A stretch of DNA of 41,568 bases from Betaproteobacteria bacterium (GTDB lineage Bacteria; Pseudomonadota; Gammaproteobacteria; Burkholderiales; SG8-41). Position 1 is the first letter of the stretch. Every line of letters starts with the position of its first letter. The notes below the pieces were generated by a model. It was not told the origin of the DNA. It worked only from the letters and a program-made list of their open reading frames with translations, and ran no database searches. A program made the translations under genes and the position numbers. This document shows, piece after piece, positions 7,085 to 15,613 of the stretch. The stretch covers positions 1-41,568 of the forward strand of contig JACQGN010000066.1 of NCBI GenBank assembly GCA_016199545.1. The letters run 5' to 3'.

Positions 7085-8710
7085 CTATTCCGGGCGGAAC
7101 TTGGTCTCCGGCTTGACGCCCTTGCGGCGCTGCCGTTCGCTGATGCGGCCGTTGTCGAGGTAACGCCCCTCCACCGCGCGTTTCGCCGCTTCGTCCCACT
7201 GGGGCAGCCAGTCGCCGAGCGAGTAGCCGTACCACGGCGCCTGCGGCCGCAGCTTGGGTAATCCCAGCCGCTCCCAGGTCGCCTTGGCGCGCTCCATGTA
7301 CTCGCGCTTCGGCAATGCGAGCGGCGGCATGTCGCTCTTCATGGTCGCGTCCACCAGCAGCGTGGAATCCTCTTCCTGGTCGTGTTCGCGCTTCGGTCCA
7401 TGGCCTTGCCCGCGGTGTGGCAGCGTCCTGACATCCTCAACCGGATTCGCGCGGTAAGCGAGCGCCCACAGCAACGCGTCGGCGTTGTCGGCCTCGATGT
7501 CTTCGTTAACGGCGATGCAGATCTTGCCGCAGTCGCCCTTGAAGAACGCGGCGCCTTCCAACGCCCGCCAGACCTCGGTGCGCGGCGTACCTTTCTCAAG
7601 CGTGATGATCGTCACCCGCAGCAATCCCGTCAGCGGCTCGTGCAGCGCCACGCGCTTCACTCCGCGGATGCCGAGCGTTTGGCGCAGGTGCGCGAGGAAC
7701 AGCGGCTCATAGGCAACGCGTTTGATGACGCTCGATTCGCTCGGCGTCACCTGGCTGATGTAGGACGGGATGACGGGACTCTGGCGCTGCGTGATCGCGG
7801 TCACCCGCATCGGCATGTTGTATTCCTCGAGCGCGACGTGGCCGTGCGACTCGCCGAACGGCGCTTCCGGCTCGCAGTACTCGGTGTCGATCAGGCCCTC
7901 GATCACGATCTCGGATTCCGCCGGCACCAGCAGATCGACGGTGCGCGCGCGCACGACGTTGATCGGCCCGCCGGCGAGCCCTCCCGCCACGGTGAATTCG
8001 TCAACACCGATCGGTAACTTCTGCGGACCCATGTAGGCGACATAGGGCGGGCAACCGAGCACGATCGCGCACGGCATCACCTTGTCGCCGCGCGCCTGGT
8101 GCTTCTGGTAATGGAGATAGCCGCCCGCACCGCCGACACGTGTCGCCATGCGCACCACCAGCCGGTCGGGCGCCTTCAACGCCGCTCGGTAGGTACCCAT
8201 GTTCAGCGCCCCGGTCTCGGGATCCTTCGTAATGACGTTGGTCGCGGTCAAGGTCGGTGCGCTGTCGAATCCCGGCGTCGAGATCGGAATCGGCAGCGCG
8301 TCGAGACCGTGACCCTCGAGTTGCAATGCCGCACCTTCGATCACCACCTCCTGGCACACCGCCGTCTCCACGATGCGCGGGGCGACCGGGTTCGCCATGG
8401 CGTGGTCCCATTTCGCCTGGATGTCATCCAGCGCCACGCCCATGCCGACGCTGTAAATCGCGCGGTTGGCGGCGAGCGCGCCGACCACCACCGGGATCGA
8501 ATACTTGCGTCCGCGCCCGTCGATGATATTGTTAAATAGGAACGCTCTGCGCTCCGGCTCGTCGAGCCCGCCCACGAACTGCCAGCGCACCAGCGGATGC
8601 AGTTCCGCGTCCTTGTCGATAGGCTCGCTAATGGTCAAAAGCAGCCCGCGCGCCCGCAACGCGTCGAGATGCTCGTGCAGGTCGGGATAGTTGCGATCGC
8701 GATTCGACAT
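7085..8710 (-). CDS. UbiD-family prenylated-FMN decarboxylase
   Basis: The product has 541 residues, slightly longer than classic UbiD, and starts at ATG 8710. It contains the prFMN/metal site elements: GALNMGTYRAALK (Asn170, Arg175) and EPEAPFGESHGH (Glu282, Glu287), matching the Glu-Arg-Glu network of UbiD/Fdc enzymes. These enzymes reversibly decarboxylate aromatic or unsaturated acids and need a UbiX partner to make the cofactor; no ubiX is in this window. A charged segment (HRGQGHGPKREHDQEED) lies in the C-terminal third. The racemase-like gene downstream and catabolic neighbours point to aromatic-acid metabolism rather than ubiquinone synthesis. Confidence 0.92.
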   Translation of the reverse strand: MSNRDRNYPDLHEHLDALRARGLLLTISEPIDKDAELHPLVRWQFVGGLDEPERRAFLFNNIIDGRGRKYSIPVVVGALAANRAIYSVGMGVALDDIQAKWDHAMANPVAPRIVETAVCQEVVIEGAALQLEGHGLDALPIPISTPGFDSAPTLTATNVITKDPETGALNMGTYRAALKAPDRLVVRMATRVGGAGGYLHYQKHQARGDKVMPCAIVLGCPPYVAYMGPQKLPIGVDEFTVAGGLAGGPINVVRARTVDLLVPAESEIVIEGLIDTEYCEPEAPFGESHGHVALEEYNMPMRVTAITQRQSPVIPSYISQVTPSESSVIKRVAYEPLFLAHLRQTLGIRGVKRVALHEPLTGLLRVTIITLEKGTPRTEVWRALEGAAFFKGDCGKICIAVNEDIEADNADALLWALAYRANPVEDVRTLPHRGQGHGPKREHDQEEDSTLLVDATMKSDMPPLALPKREYMERAKATWERLGLPKLRPQAPWYGYSLGDWLPQWDEAAKRAVEGRYLDNGRISERQRRKGVKPETKFRPE

Positions 8711-8900
8711 GGGTCATGCACTCCGAACGTCACCGCGGTCCGCGAAGCAACGCAGCCATACGGCATAGGTGGGTTCATCAACGAACGCAGTCTAGCAGCC
8801 CGCGGGACTTGGCGCTTCGACCAGTATGACGGCCCGCAAACAACTTACACAAATGGCTCGTCATTCCGGTGGATGAGACTGTGCAAGCAACGGGCCTTCC

Positions 8901-8999
8901 TGTCATTGCGAGGGAACCGAAGCCATCCCGTTGCTGGCAACGCAAACGCGCCTGCCGCGAGGTTGCTTCGTCGCGAAACGTCACTCCTCGCAACGACGA
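8901..8999. repeat. Dispersed palindromic (MITE-like) repeat
   Basis: The left end TGTCATTGCGAGG and the right end CCTCGCAACGACGA are inverted copies of each other, with GAAGC and GCTTC further in. This is the common TCATTGCGAG...CTCGCAATGA type of non-autonomous repeat, moderately decayed. It abuts the CcbP-like remnant on the right. A half copy is at 96-143. Confidence 0.5.
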
Positions 9000-9123
9000 A
9001 GTTGAGATCATTGGCGTGCCTCCCGAGGAGGAGTGCGAGAAGGAAATGTTCGTCACCATCCCTTGGGAGGTCCGGTGGCTCGCTTGGACGATAAGTCTCC
9101 AATACGCCTTGACAGGAACCTAA
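8995..9123 (+). pseudogene. Remnant of a CcbP-like calcium-binding protein gene
   Basis: The frame encodes DEVEIIGVPPEEECEKEMFV, then WEVRWLAW before decaying. This matches, from memory, the centre of the small acidic CcbP-type calcium-binding family (a VIGMAPEEECEHEMFV-like core followed by a LAVPLSQL-like strand). The usual N-terminal YYYLEE region is missing where the repeat at 8901-8999 lies, and the C-terminal part loses the family pattern. It is therefore best read as a gene fragment rather than a functional gene. Confidence 0.5.
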
Positions 9124-9506
9124 GAAAAGAGTCAACTGAAAATGCTTCGGTGATTCGGCTCGGGATGGATTCTCGAACTAACGACTGATTCGGTTGCCGC
9201 CTCAGTTTTTCGCTGTTGTGCGCGCCCCATGTTGCGGGTGTACCTGAAGCGAACTGGCGGCGACCACCTTCGACACTATGTTTGAGGGTTATTTCGAGTC
9301 GGGGAACCGGGGCAGACGACAAGGGTTGCGGTGGAAGACGCGCCGCTTTTATCCCTGCGGGGAGATCGTGGCTAGTGTGAAGCCGAAATGAGAGGGAAGA
9401 ACTATCGATGAAGCTTCCGACAGCGCCGCTCTGAAGCCGGTAATGACAGACCGGCATGCGTCACGGTGACGTGACGAAATGAGGCCACTTCAAGTGGCAA
9501 ACCTGT
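9124..9506. other. Non-coding stretch with small palindromes
   Basis: No gene is supported here: ORFs in this stretch lack ribosome binding sites and protein-like composition. It holds a short hairpin (9436-9441 with 9450-9455), an adjacent pair CGTCAC/GTGACG (9459-9476) and a GCCACTT/AAGTGGC palindrome (9484-9498). Together with the remnants to the left it looks like decayed DNA. Confidence 0.4.
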
Positions 9507-9535
9507 GAAGCCCTGCGAATTCATCGCGGGGCTTC
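9507..9535 (-). terminator. Hairpin downstream of the SMP-30-like gene
   Basis: Bases 9507-9517 pair with 9525-9535 (11 bp including one G-U) around a 7-base loop. It is about 105 bases beyond the stop of the minus-strand gene at 9641. No T-tract is seen on that strand, so termination is only possible, not shown. Confidence 0.35.
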
Positions 9536-9640
9536 GCGTTTGTGGATTGCATTTGCGCATTTGTGGAACCCATCGCCGGCCAGCGCGAGGGTGAGTGGCG
9601 CTTGACCCTGGCCGCGCGGACAGCCTCGCAGGACAGCAGA

Positions 9641-10591
9641 CTAGCGGTGCGAGTAGAGCCTCAGGCCCGGGACCGGCAAGTCGGCCTTGAGAATACTGCC
9701 GCTCTCGGCCTCGGTGATATAGAGGGTCCTGCCCTCGCGGCCGCCGTACGCGCAATTGGTGGTGCGGATGCCTCGGCAGGACTTGATCCGGTAAAGGGGT
9801 TCGCCGAGATTGCTGAAAAGCCAGACCGAGCCCAGTCCCGAGTGGCACACCGCGAGACTACCCTGTGAGTCCACGGCGAGGCCGTCGGGGCCGGACAGAC
9901 CGCCGCTCAACTGGATGAAGATTCCGACCTTCGCACCCAGTTGCATGACGCCGCCCTCGGGCAGCAGCGGAATCCGCCATACATTGTTCATGCGGGTGAC
10001 ATTCACGAACAGGATGGTCTCCGCGGGATTGAGTGCGATCCCGTTGGGCCCGGGGATCCGGTCCAGGATCAGTTCCAGCTCGTTGTCCTGCGCCCGCAGG
10101 CGGAAGACGCGGCCGGAGGAATCGTTCATGCTGCTGTTGCCCTGGTCCGTGAAATAGATGTCGCCGTTGCGGGCGAAAACGAAATCGTTGATTCCCTTGA
10201 AGCCCTCGCCGGCGACGTCTTCCACCACCGATGTCATCGTTCCGGAATCAGGGTCGAGGATCAGGATACCGTGCAGGCGGTCGGCGACGAAGATCCGTCC
10301 GTCCTGGTGGATCTTCAGGCTGTTGGGCTCCCCTTGGTATTCGCTCACCACGGAAAAGCGGCCCGCAGGCGAGACCCGGAAGACGCGCGCATAGGGAATG
10401 TCCACGCAATAGAGATTGCCAGCGCGGTCGAAGGCAGGGCCCTCCAGGTAGGAGTGGATCGCTTCGGGCTTGTCGACCGGCTGGCCTTTCTTGCGGTAGT
10501 CGACCCATTTGGACCTGCGATCAGCGATGCGCAGCTCCTCCGGAAGTTCGGCGAAAACCGTGGTATCAATGACTTGTGGTGCGGCGAACAT
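9641..10591 (-). CDS. SMP-30/gluconolactonase-like beta-propeller protein
   Basis: The product has 316 residues. I start it at ATG 10591, which has GAAGGAGGA upstream; the in-frame start at 10645 adds 18 residues without a site. Repeated blades (NLYCVDIP, GRIFVADR, GDIYFTDQG, LAVCHSGLG) indicate a six-bladed propeller. Glu in EGPAFD, Asn in GPNGIALNPAE and Asp in GPDGLAVD are placed like the metal ligands of lactonases in this family. It would hydrolyse a sugar-acid or similar lactone. No signal peptide is seen, so it is cytoplasmic. It is divergent from the Bug binding-protein gene. Confidence 0.88.
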   Translation of the reverse strand: MFAAPQVIDTTVFAELPEELRIADRRSKWVDYRKKGQPVDKPEAIHSYLEGPAFDRAGNLYCVDIPYARVFRVSPAGRFSVVSEYQGEPNSLKIHQDGRIFVADRLHGILILDPDSGTMTSVVEDVAGEGFKGINDFVFARNGDIYFTDQGNSSMNDSSGRVFRLRAQDNELELILDRIPGPNGIALNPAETILFVNVTRMNNVWRIPLLPEGGVMQLGAKVGIFIQLSGGLSGPDGLAVDSQGSLAVCHSGLGSVWLFSNLGEPLYRIKSCRGIRTTNCAYGGREGRTLYITEAESGSILKADLPVPGLRLYSHR

Positions 10592-10772
10592 CTGTCCTCC
10601 TTCTACATTCGCGGTGACCGGGCTCCGCAATGCCGTTAATGGCATGGTGGCAATTTTATGTCAACGGATCCTGCCAGGCGCCGCTTCGCGGCGGCGGCAC
10701 GAAGGTGCATTGACGCTCCACGGCTGCGCCACTAGCATTGACTCACGCGCCTGAACTATGGAGGAGGAGATC

Positions 10773-11741
10773 ATGATCCAGCGGATACTCGCGTCACTGG
10801 CATTGGCCGCGGTCATTACCGCGGCGGCAGCGCAGCAATACCCGGCGCGACCGATTCGTTTCATCGTTCCCTATCCCCCGGGAGGCGGGACGGACACCGT
10901 AGCGCGACTGCTCAATCCAGGCCTGATCGAGCAGCTCGGCGAACAGGTGGTCATCGACAACCGCGGCGGCGCCAATGCCATCATCGGCACGGACCTGGCG
11001 GCCAAGGCCGCGGCTGATGGCTACACGATGCTTTTCTGCCTGCAGGCAAGCATGGCGGTGAATCCGACGCTTTATCAGAATCTTCCCTATGAGCCTCAGC
11101 GGGATTTCGACCCCGTGATACACCTCGATACGCTGGCCATGATGCTGGCGGTGAATCCTTCGCTTCCCGTCAAAACGATCGACGATCTGATCAAGCTGGC
11201 GAAGGCCGGTCCGGGCAGGCTCAACTACAGTTCGTCGGGCCACGGCAGCGCGGCGCACCTTGCGACCTTGTTGCTGATGAACATGACTGGGACGAAGATG
11301 GTGCACGTGCCGTTCAAGGGCGGCGGCCCGGCCCTCGCCGCAGTGATCGGCGGGGAGGTGCAGTTCAGCATTGGAACGCTGGTCTCGGAGGTGCCTCACG
11401 TGAGGGCCGGCCGGCTCCGGGCCGTGGCTTTGGCCACGGCCAGGCGGGTGCCGAGCATCCCGGATGTTCCCAGCATCGCGGAGACCCTGCCGGGCTTCGA
11501 CGCGAGCGTGTGGCATGGCGTCGTGGTGCCGAAGGGAACGCCGGCGGCAGCCGTGAAGCGTCTGAATGCGGCGTTCAACGCCGTGCTCAAGCGCCCGCAG
11601 GTCCGGGCCGCGATGGAAAAGAGCGGGGTTCAGCCGGTCGGTGGCGCTCCCGAGGAATTTGCCGTCCTGATCAAGTCCGAAACCGCCAAGTACGAGAAGC
11701 TGCTCAAGGAAATGGGCATGGCGAGGAGCTCCAAGCTATAG
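10773..11741 (+). CDS. Bug/TctC-type tripartite transporter solute-binding protein
   Basis: The product has 322 residues. ATG 10773 is chosen because GGAGGAGGAG lies just upstream; ATG 10758 would put that site inside the gene. Residues 1 to about 19 are a signal peptide. The mature start YPARPIRFIVPYPPGGGTDTVAR is the hallmark of this family, and the ligand-loop region (SSGHGSAAHLA, VPFKGGGPALAAVIGGEVQ) is intact. No membrane subunits accompany it here; orphan Bug proteins are common in Burkholderiales. The hydrolase gene 54 bases downstream suggests uptake and processing of a carboxylate or ester. Confidence 0.93.
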   Translation: MIQRILASLALAAVITAAAAQQYPARPIRFIVPYPPGGGTDTVARLLNPGLIEQLGEQVVIDNRGGANAIIGTDLAAKAAADGYTMLFCLQASMAVNPTLYQNLPYEPQRDFDPVIHLDTLAMMLAVNPSLPVKTIDDLIKLAKAGPGRLNYSSSGHGSAAHLATLLLMNMTGTKMVHVPFKGGGPALAAVIGGEVQFSIGTLVSEVPHVRAGRLRAVALATARRVPSIPDVPSIAETLPGFDASVWHGVVVPKGTPAAAVKRLNAAFNAVLKRPQVRAAMEKSGVQPVGGAPEEFAVLIKSETAKYEKLLKEMGMARSSKL

Positions 11742-11795
11742 GCTGACGCGGCCCGGGCGCGCGCCCTGCGCTACCCCCGGTGCAGGAATGAAAAA

Positions 11796-13019
11796 ATGAT
11801 TCGAAAGCTCAGAACGCGGCGCGACGACCAGCAGTGGATGCTCGATCTCGCGCTGAACATGCGCGGGCGGGTGCAGAACTTTGAGGGCGACTTTCAGGAC
11901 GTGCCCAAGCGGGCCCGCAACTACCGGATGATGCCCAAGGTGTGGCGGGAAGCCGCGGAGCGTCACGAGGCGCTCGCCCGGGGGGCCGAATCCCGGGGCG
12001 CGCGCGCGACGGCGACGGCACACTACGACAACGCCATCGAGGCGTACCGCTGCGCGCAGCACCCAATCTACTACGACGATCATCCGGTCAAGAAATACCT
12101 CTACGGGAAGCTCGATGAGATGGTCGACCGGCGCTGCCGCGTCGCGTCCTATCCCATCGAGCGCGTCGATGTGCCGTTCGATGGTGGCAAACCGATCTCC
12201 TGCCTGTTTCACCTGCTGCCGGACCGGCGCCGGGCGCCGGTCGTGCTCTACATGGCGGGCATGGACCAGAGCAAGGAGGTCTTCCCCAGGGCGAACCACA
12301 ACGTCGGGCTGGAACGCGGCTTCCATGTCATATCCATGGACGGCCCCGGGCAGGGCAGCTCGAATCTCAAGAAGATCCGGGCCGTGGAGGAAAACTACGA
12401 GCGCGCAGGCGCGGCGGTCATCAGCTATCTCTGCCGGCTCAGGGAGGTCGATCCCGCGAAGATCGCGATCTACGGGACCAGCTTCGGCAGTTACTGGTCG
12501 CTGCGGCTCGCCAGCCACGATCAGCGCATTGCCGCAGTGGTGAGCGCGATCGCGTGCCTTGATCCGAAGCACACGATCTTCAGCCAGTCCTCCCCACGCT
12601 TCAAGCAGATGTTCATGTACATGGCAGGCTACGATGACGAGGATCGGTTCGACGCGGAGGTGGTGAGCGGGATGACCCTGGACGGCTACCTGGAGAAGAT
12701 CCGCTGCCCGACCCTGCTGTCCACCGGCGAGTATGACCCGCTCTCGCCGCTGGAGGACGCAATCGCGGCATTCGATGCGCTCAAGGCGCCAAAGGAGCTG
12801 TGGGTCTTCGAAAACCAGTTCCACCAGCTAAAGAGCCTCCCGAACCTGGGCGGGCTCGACGGCCACGAATACGTGTTCGACTGGTTGAGCATGGCGCTGA
12901 ACGGCAAGGGATTGTCGAAGCGGCATAGTCGGATCGCATACATCCGCGAAAACGGCGATGGGCCGTGGGGCGCATGCGAGTGGACGCCGCCGATCAAAGC
13001 GGGCCAGGCATATTTCTGA
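11796..13019 (+). CDS. Alpha/beta hydrolase with N-terminal helical domain
   Basis: The product has 407 residues and starts at ATG 11796 with AGGA upstream. The first 115 or so residues are helical; then the hydrolase core begins. The nucleophile elbow is GTSFGSY (Ser229), the acid Asp314 is in GEYDPLSP, and the base His343 is in ENQFHQLK. The oxyanion region is YMAGMDQSKE. The layout resembles the FrsA/2,6-dihydroxypseudooxynicotine hydrolase group, some of which cleave C-C bonds. It is likely in an operon with the Bug gene. The substrate is unknown. Confidence 0.85.
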   Translation: MIRKLRTRRDDQQWMLDLALNMRGRVQNFEGDFQDVPKRARNYRMMPKVWREAAERHEALARGAESRGARATATAHYDNAIEAYRCAQHPIYYDDHPVKKYLYGKLDEMVDRRCRVASYPIERVDVPFDGGKPISCLFHLLPDRRRAPVVLYMAGMDQSKEVFPRANHNVGLERGFHVISMDGPGQGSSNLKKIRAVEENYERAGAAVISYLCRLREVDPAKIAIYGTSFGSYWSLRLASHDQRIAAVVSAIACLDPKHTIFSQSSPRFKQMFMYMAGYDDEDRFDAEVVSGMTLDGYLEKIRCPTLLSTGEYDPLSPLEDAIAAFDALKAPKELWVFENQFHQLKSLPNLGGLDGHEYVFDWLSMALNGKGLSKRHSRIAYIRENGDGPWGACEWTPPIKAGQAYF

Positions 13020-13035
13020 GAGGGGAGGCGGTCTG

Positions 13036-13140
13036 ATGGGCGATCGCGTGGGTATCGTCGGATCGTGCTATCGCACGTGGGTCGTGTTCCTGGGCCGAGG
13101 CATTCCTAGGGGGGTTCCTGCGGCGGATAGCGGTGGTTGA
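13036..13140 (+). CDS. Short ORF with a good ribosome binding site, possibly a gene remnant
   Basis: ATG 13036 follows GGGGAGG by eight bases and encodes 34 residues beginning GDRVGIVG before a stop. The beginning looks like the first beta strand and glycine turn of a larger nucleotide-binding or thiolase-like protein, so this may be a truncated start. It lies between the hydrolase and the regulator gene. Confidence 0.22.
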   Translation: MGDRVGIVGSCYRTWVVFLGRGIPRGVPAADSGG

Positions 13141-13145
13141 CCATT

Positions 13146-13165
13146 TGGTATACCAGCGGTATGCT
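13146..13165. promoter_or_regulatory. Candidate GntR/FCD operator
   Basis: A perfect 10-base palindrome TGGTATACCA (13146-13155) is followed by a second GGTAT half-site. FadR-subfamily regulators bind short palindromes of the TnGTnnnACnA kind; this one has a shorter centre. It lies about 60 bases upstream of the GntR start, where autoregulation is expected. Confidence 0.4.
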
Positions 13166-13213
13166 TAAGGTCGGGTATGCACCCGAGAATCCAACGTTGG
13201 GAGTCTTAACGCG

Positions 13214-13906
13214 GTGACCGCAGCCAGTCTCGGGAAGGATCGATACGTGTTGGAACCGATCGGGCCATATCAAAAACTGAAACTGATGATCCTGAACGGG
13301 GAGATCCGTCGAGGCGAACCACTGGTCGAACGATTGGTTGCCGACCTCCTGGGGGTTAGCCGCACGCCGGTGCGGGAAACAATCCAGCGACTCGAGAAAG
13401 AAGGCCTGGTGCGGATCGTCGGGGGCAAGGGTGCTTTTGTCGCCGACTATTCGATCGACGATGTCATCGAGATCTACCAGGTACGCGAAGGACTCGAGTC
13501 GATCGCTGCCCGCTTCGGTTGTCCCTACGTTCGTGCTGCAGACCTTGACCGCTTTGAGGAGCAGTTCAACCTCTACAAGAACAGGGCGTCCCGGCGCGAC
13601 AACGATCCTGACGAATGGCGGAAGCTGGGTCGTGACTTTCACGATCTCTTCATTCGTGCGTCGCAAAACGGGCGCATCATTCAGGCGATCGAAGGGCTTC
13701 GAGGCCAGATCGAGCTGGTGAGGGGAATCAGCAGGTCGGCGGACGTTCGCTCGGTTGCGCGGAGCTCGATCGATGAACACCTGGAGATCATGCACGCGCT
13801 GAGGGCGCGGGCGCCACAGCGCGCGGAGAAGGCTGTGCGGACTCACTTGCAGAATGCGCTCCAGCACAAGCTGGAAACCCTGCAACAGAGCCGCTTGACA
13901 CGTTAG
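13214..13906 (+). CDS. GntR-family regulator with FCD ligand domain
   Basis: The product has 230 residues from GTG 13214. The winged helix (about 16-80) includes ILNGEIRRGEPLVERLVADLLGVSRTPVRETIQRLEKEGLV, and the FCD domain follows with helix EIYQVREGLESIAAR. His143, His189 and His211 are spaced like the FCD metal ligands. Such regulators usually repress a catabolic or transport operon and release DNA on binding a carboxylate. Its gene is 18 bases ahead of the selenoprotein gene on the same strand, and a palindromic site lies upstream, so it probably controls the whole 13214-20101 operon. Confidence 0.92.
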   Translation: MTAASLGKDRYVLEPIGPYQKLKLMILNGEIRRGEPLVERLVADLLGVSRTPVRETIQRLEKEGLVRIVGGKGAFVADYSIDDVIEIYQVREGLESIAARFGCPYVRAADLDRFEEQFNLYKNRASRRDNDPDEWRKLGRDFHDLFIRASQNGRIIQAIEGLRGQIELVRGISRSADVRSVARSSIDEHLEIMHALRARAPQRAEKAVRTHLQNALQHKLETLQQSRLTR

Positions 13907-13924
13907 TCACATAAGGAATATGCC

Positions 13925-15571
13925 ATGCCAAAAGTACGGATTCTCACGCCGGTCGTCGCGGTCAAAGACAACATGGAAAACGCTCAAGCGCTAAACGTCG
14001 AGCGTCTGGCTGCGAGCAAGGTCCGGGTCGGCCTGCTCGACAATACCAAACCGAATGCGGGCCAATTGCTGGGTTTTGTCGGGCAAAAAATGATGGCGAG
14101 TAGCCTCGCGGCCAGCACTTATGCCGCGGACAAGACCGATTCTCCCGCCTCGAATCCCGCGAGCCACGGCGCCACCGAAGCGGTATTCAAGCGGCTCTCG
14201 GAGAATGCCGACGTGGTCCTCACAGGACTGGGCAACTGAGGGTCATGCACGTCGTGGAGTATCCACGACTCCGTTGAACTGGTGAAGCGGGGCATCCCCT
14301 CGGCCACCATCTGTTCCACCCGGTTCGTCCCGGTCGGACGGAAGTTCGCGCAGGCGCTGGGTGTCGCGGACCTGCCGATCATTGAAGTGCATGACGAGGT
14401 CGGTCACGACTCGCCTGAAGAACTGCAGAAGGTCGCCCAAGTCGTCGCCGAGGCGGTGCCCGACATTCTGCGCAAATACCAAAGCAGGAACGTCATCGGC
14501 CAGCGACTCAGGGAAGAAGAACTTATCGAGACGCTGGACGTCGATGCCGGTACCGACCTTTCCATCCGCGTGAGTGAACGCTTCCTGCAGGAGAACTGGT
14601 CGGACGGCCTGCCCGTGGTGCCGCCCACGGAGGATCGGGTTCAGGCCATGCTGGACACCGTAGCCACGCCACCTGACGAAGTGCTTGGCGTGCTGCACCC
14701 GCGCGGCGGGATCGCTACCGTGCAGAAGGTTGCAGTCTGTGCCGTCATGGCAGGATGCCTGCCGAAGCATTTTCCCATCGTCGTCGCCGCGGTCCGCGCC
14801 ATCGGGACCCCACAGTTCAAGATGCATTCCGTTCAATCATCGGCGCATCCTCACTCGCCGTTCATTCTCGTGAACGGGCCCGCGGGCATCGAAGCCGGGC
14901 TTTCGAGCGGACATGATTGCACGCCCAAGGGTTGGCAGGCGAACCTGGTTATTTGCCGCGCCGTGCGGCTGGTTACCATCAATATGGCCGGCCTTAAGAA
15001 CGTCATTGCCTCGCATACGCAAGGCCACTTGGGGCGCATCATGGACTGCGTTCGCGAGAACGAGGAGGAAAGTCCCTGGGAGCCGTACCACACCGAGCAG
15101 GGGTATTCCCGGGACGCCAGCACCGTGACGGCATTTCCGGGTGAGCCTCCGCACCTCGTCGATGACCGTGGCAGCAACACAGCGCAAAGTATGTTGACCA
15201 CGTTCGCGCGGGTAATCGCGACCGGCGGAAACCGCTCTCTATTTGGAAACACCCAGCAAGTTCTCCTGTTCGCGCCCGAGCATGCCCAGTATGTGGCCTC
15301 GCAGGGCTTTTCGAAGGAAGATGTGCGCGAGTTTCTGTACGAGGTCGCGCGTATTCCACTGCACGAGTTTCCGAAAAACAACCTGGATAGCCTGTCGGTC
15401 TGGCACAAGAAATTGTTTTCGAATGTCAGCGAACACGTTACCGTGCCAGCCGTCCGCCGGAAAGAGGACTTCAAGATCATCGTGCACGGCGGCATTGGGC
15501 CTCATTCGCTGTACATGCCCGGCAGCCTGAGCTCAAAACCGGTTACGGTGCCGGTTGAAAGCAAGAGATAA
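13925..15571 (+). CDS. UGSC-family selenoprotein fused to a DGLPVVPPT-type domain
   Basis: The product has 548 residues if TGA 14237-14239 is read as selenocysteine. ATG 13925 has AAGGAA upstream. The frame before the TGA (codons 1-104) and after it (from 14240) is the same, and the codons at the junction read GLGN-Sec-GSC-TSW, giving Sec105-Gly-Ser-Cys108, the signature of UGSC (seleno)proteins. Residues about 33-190 form this domain. Residues about 215-548 form a second domain beginning near DGLPVVPPT (227-235), with CAVMAGCLP and a PWEPYHT block, shared with the next gene. A hairpin fits a bacterial SECIS at the right distance. Sec/Cys suggests redox chemistry; the substrate is unknown. 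selA-D are not in the window and must exist elsewhere. Confidence 0.9.
14237..14269 (+). promoter_or_regulatory. Selenocysteine UGA codon and SECIS-like hairpin
   Basis: After TGA 14237-14239, GTCGTGG (14251-14257) pairs perfectly with CCACGAC (14263-14269) around the 5-base loop AGTAT. Eighteen bases separate the TGA from the loop, the same as in E. coli fdhF (counted from memory), and a G sits at the second loop position, as bacterial SECIS elements tend to have. The stem lies within coding sequence, as required in bacteria. Confidence 0.75.
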
Positions 15572-15613
15572 GACCGACTTCATCACCGCGGAAACCAACC
15601 GCCGTTGCGAGTC

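Noticed and set aside
9053-9457. 134-codon minus-strand open frame
   Set aside because: It has no ribosome binding site, overlaps the CcbP-like remnant on the other strand, and its composition is not protein-like.
14237-14239. TGA as a true stop or nonsense mutation
   Set aside because: The frame continues unshifted, the next codons complete the UGSC motif, the following domain is intact, and a SECIS-like stem lies at the expected distance.
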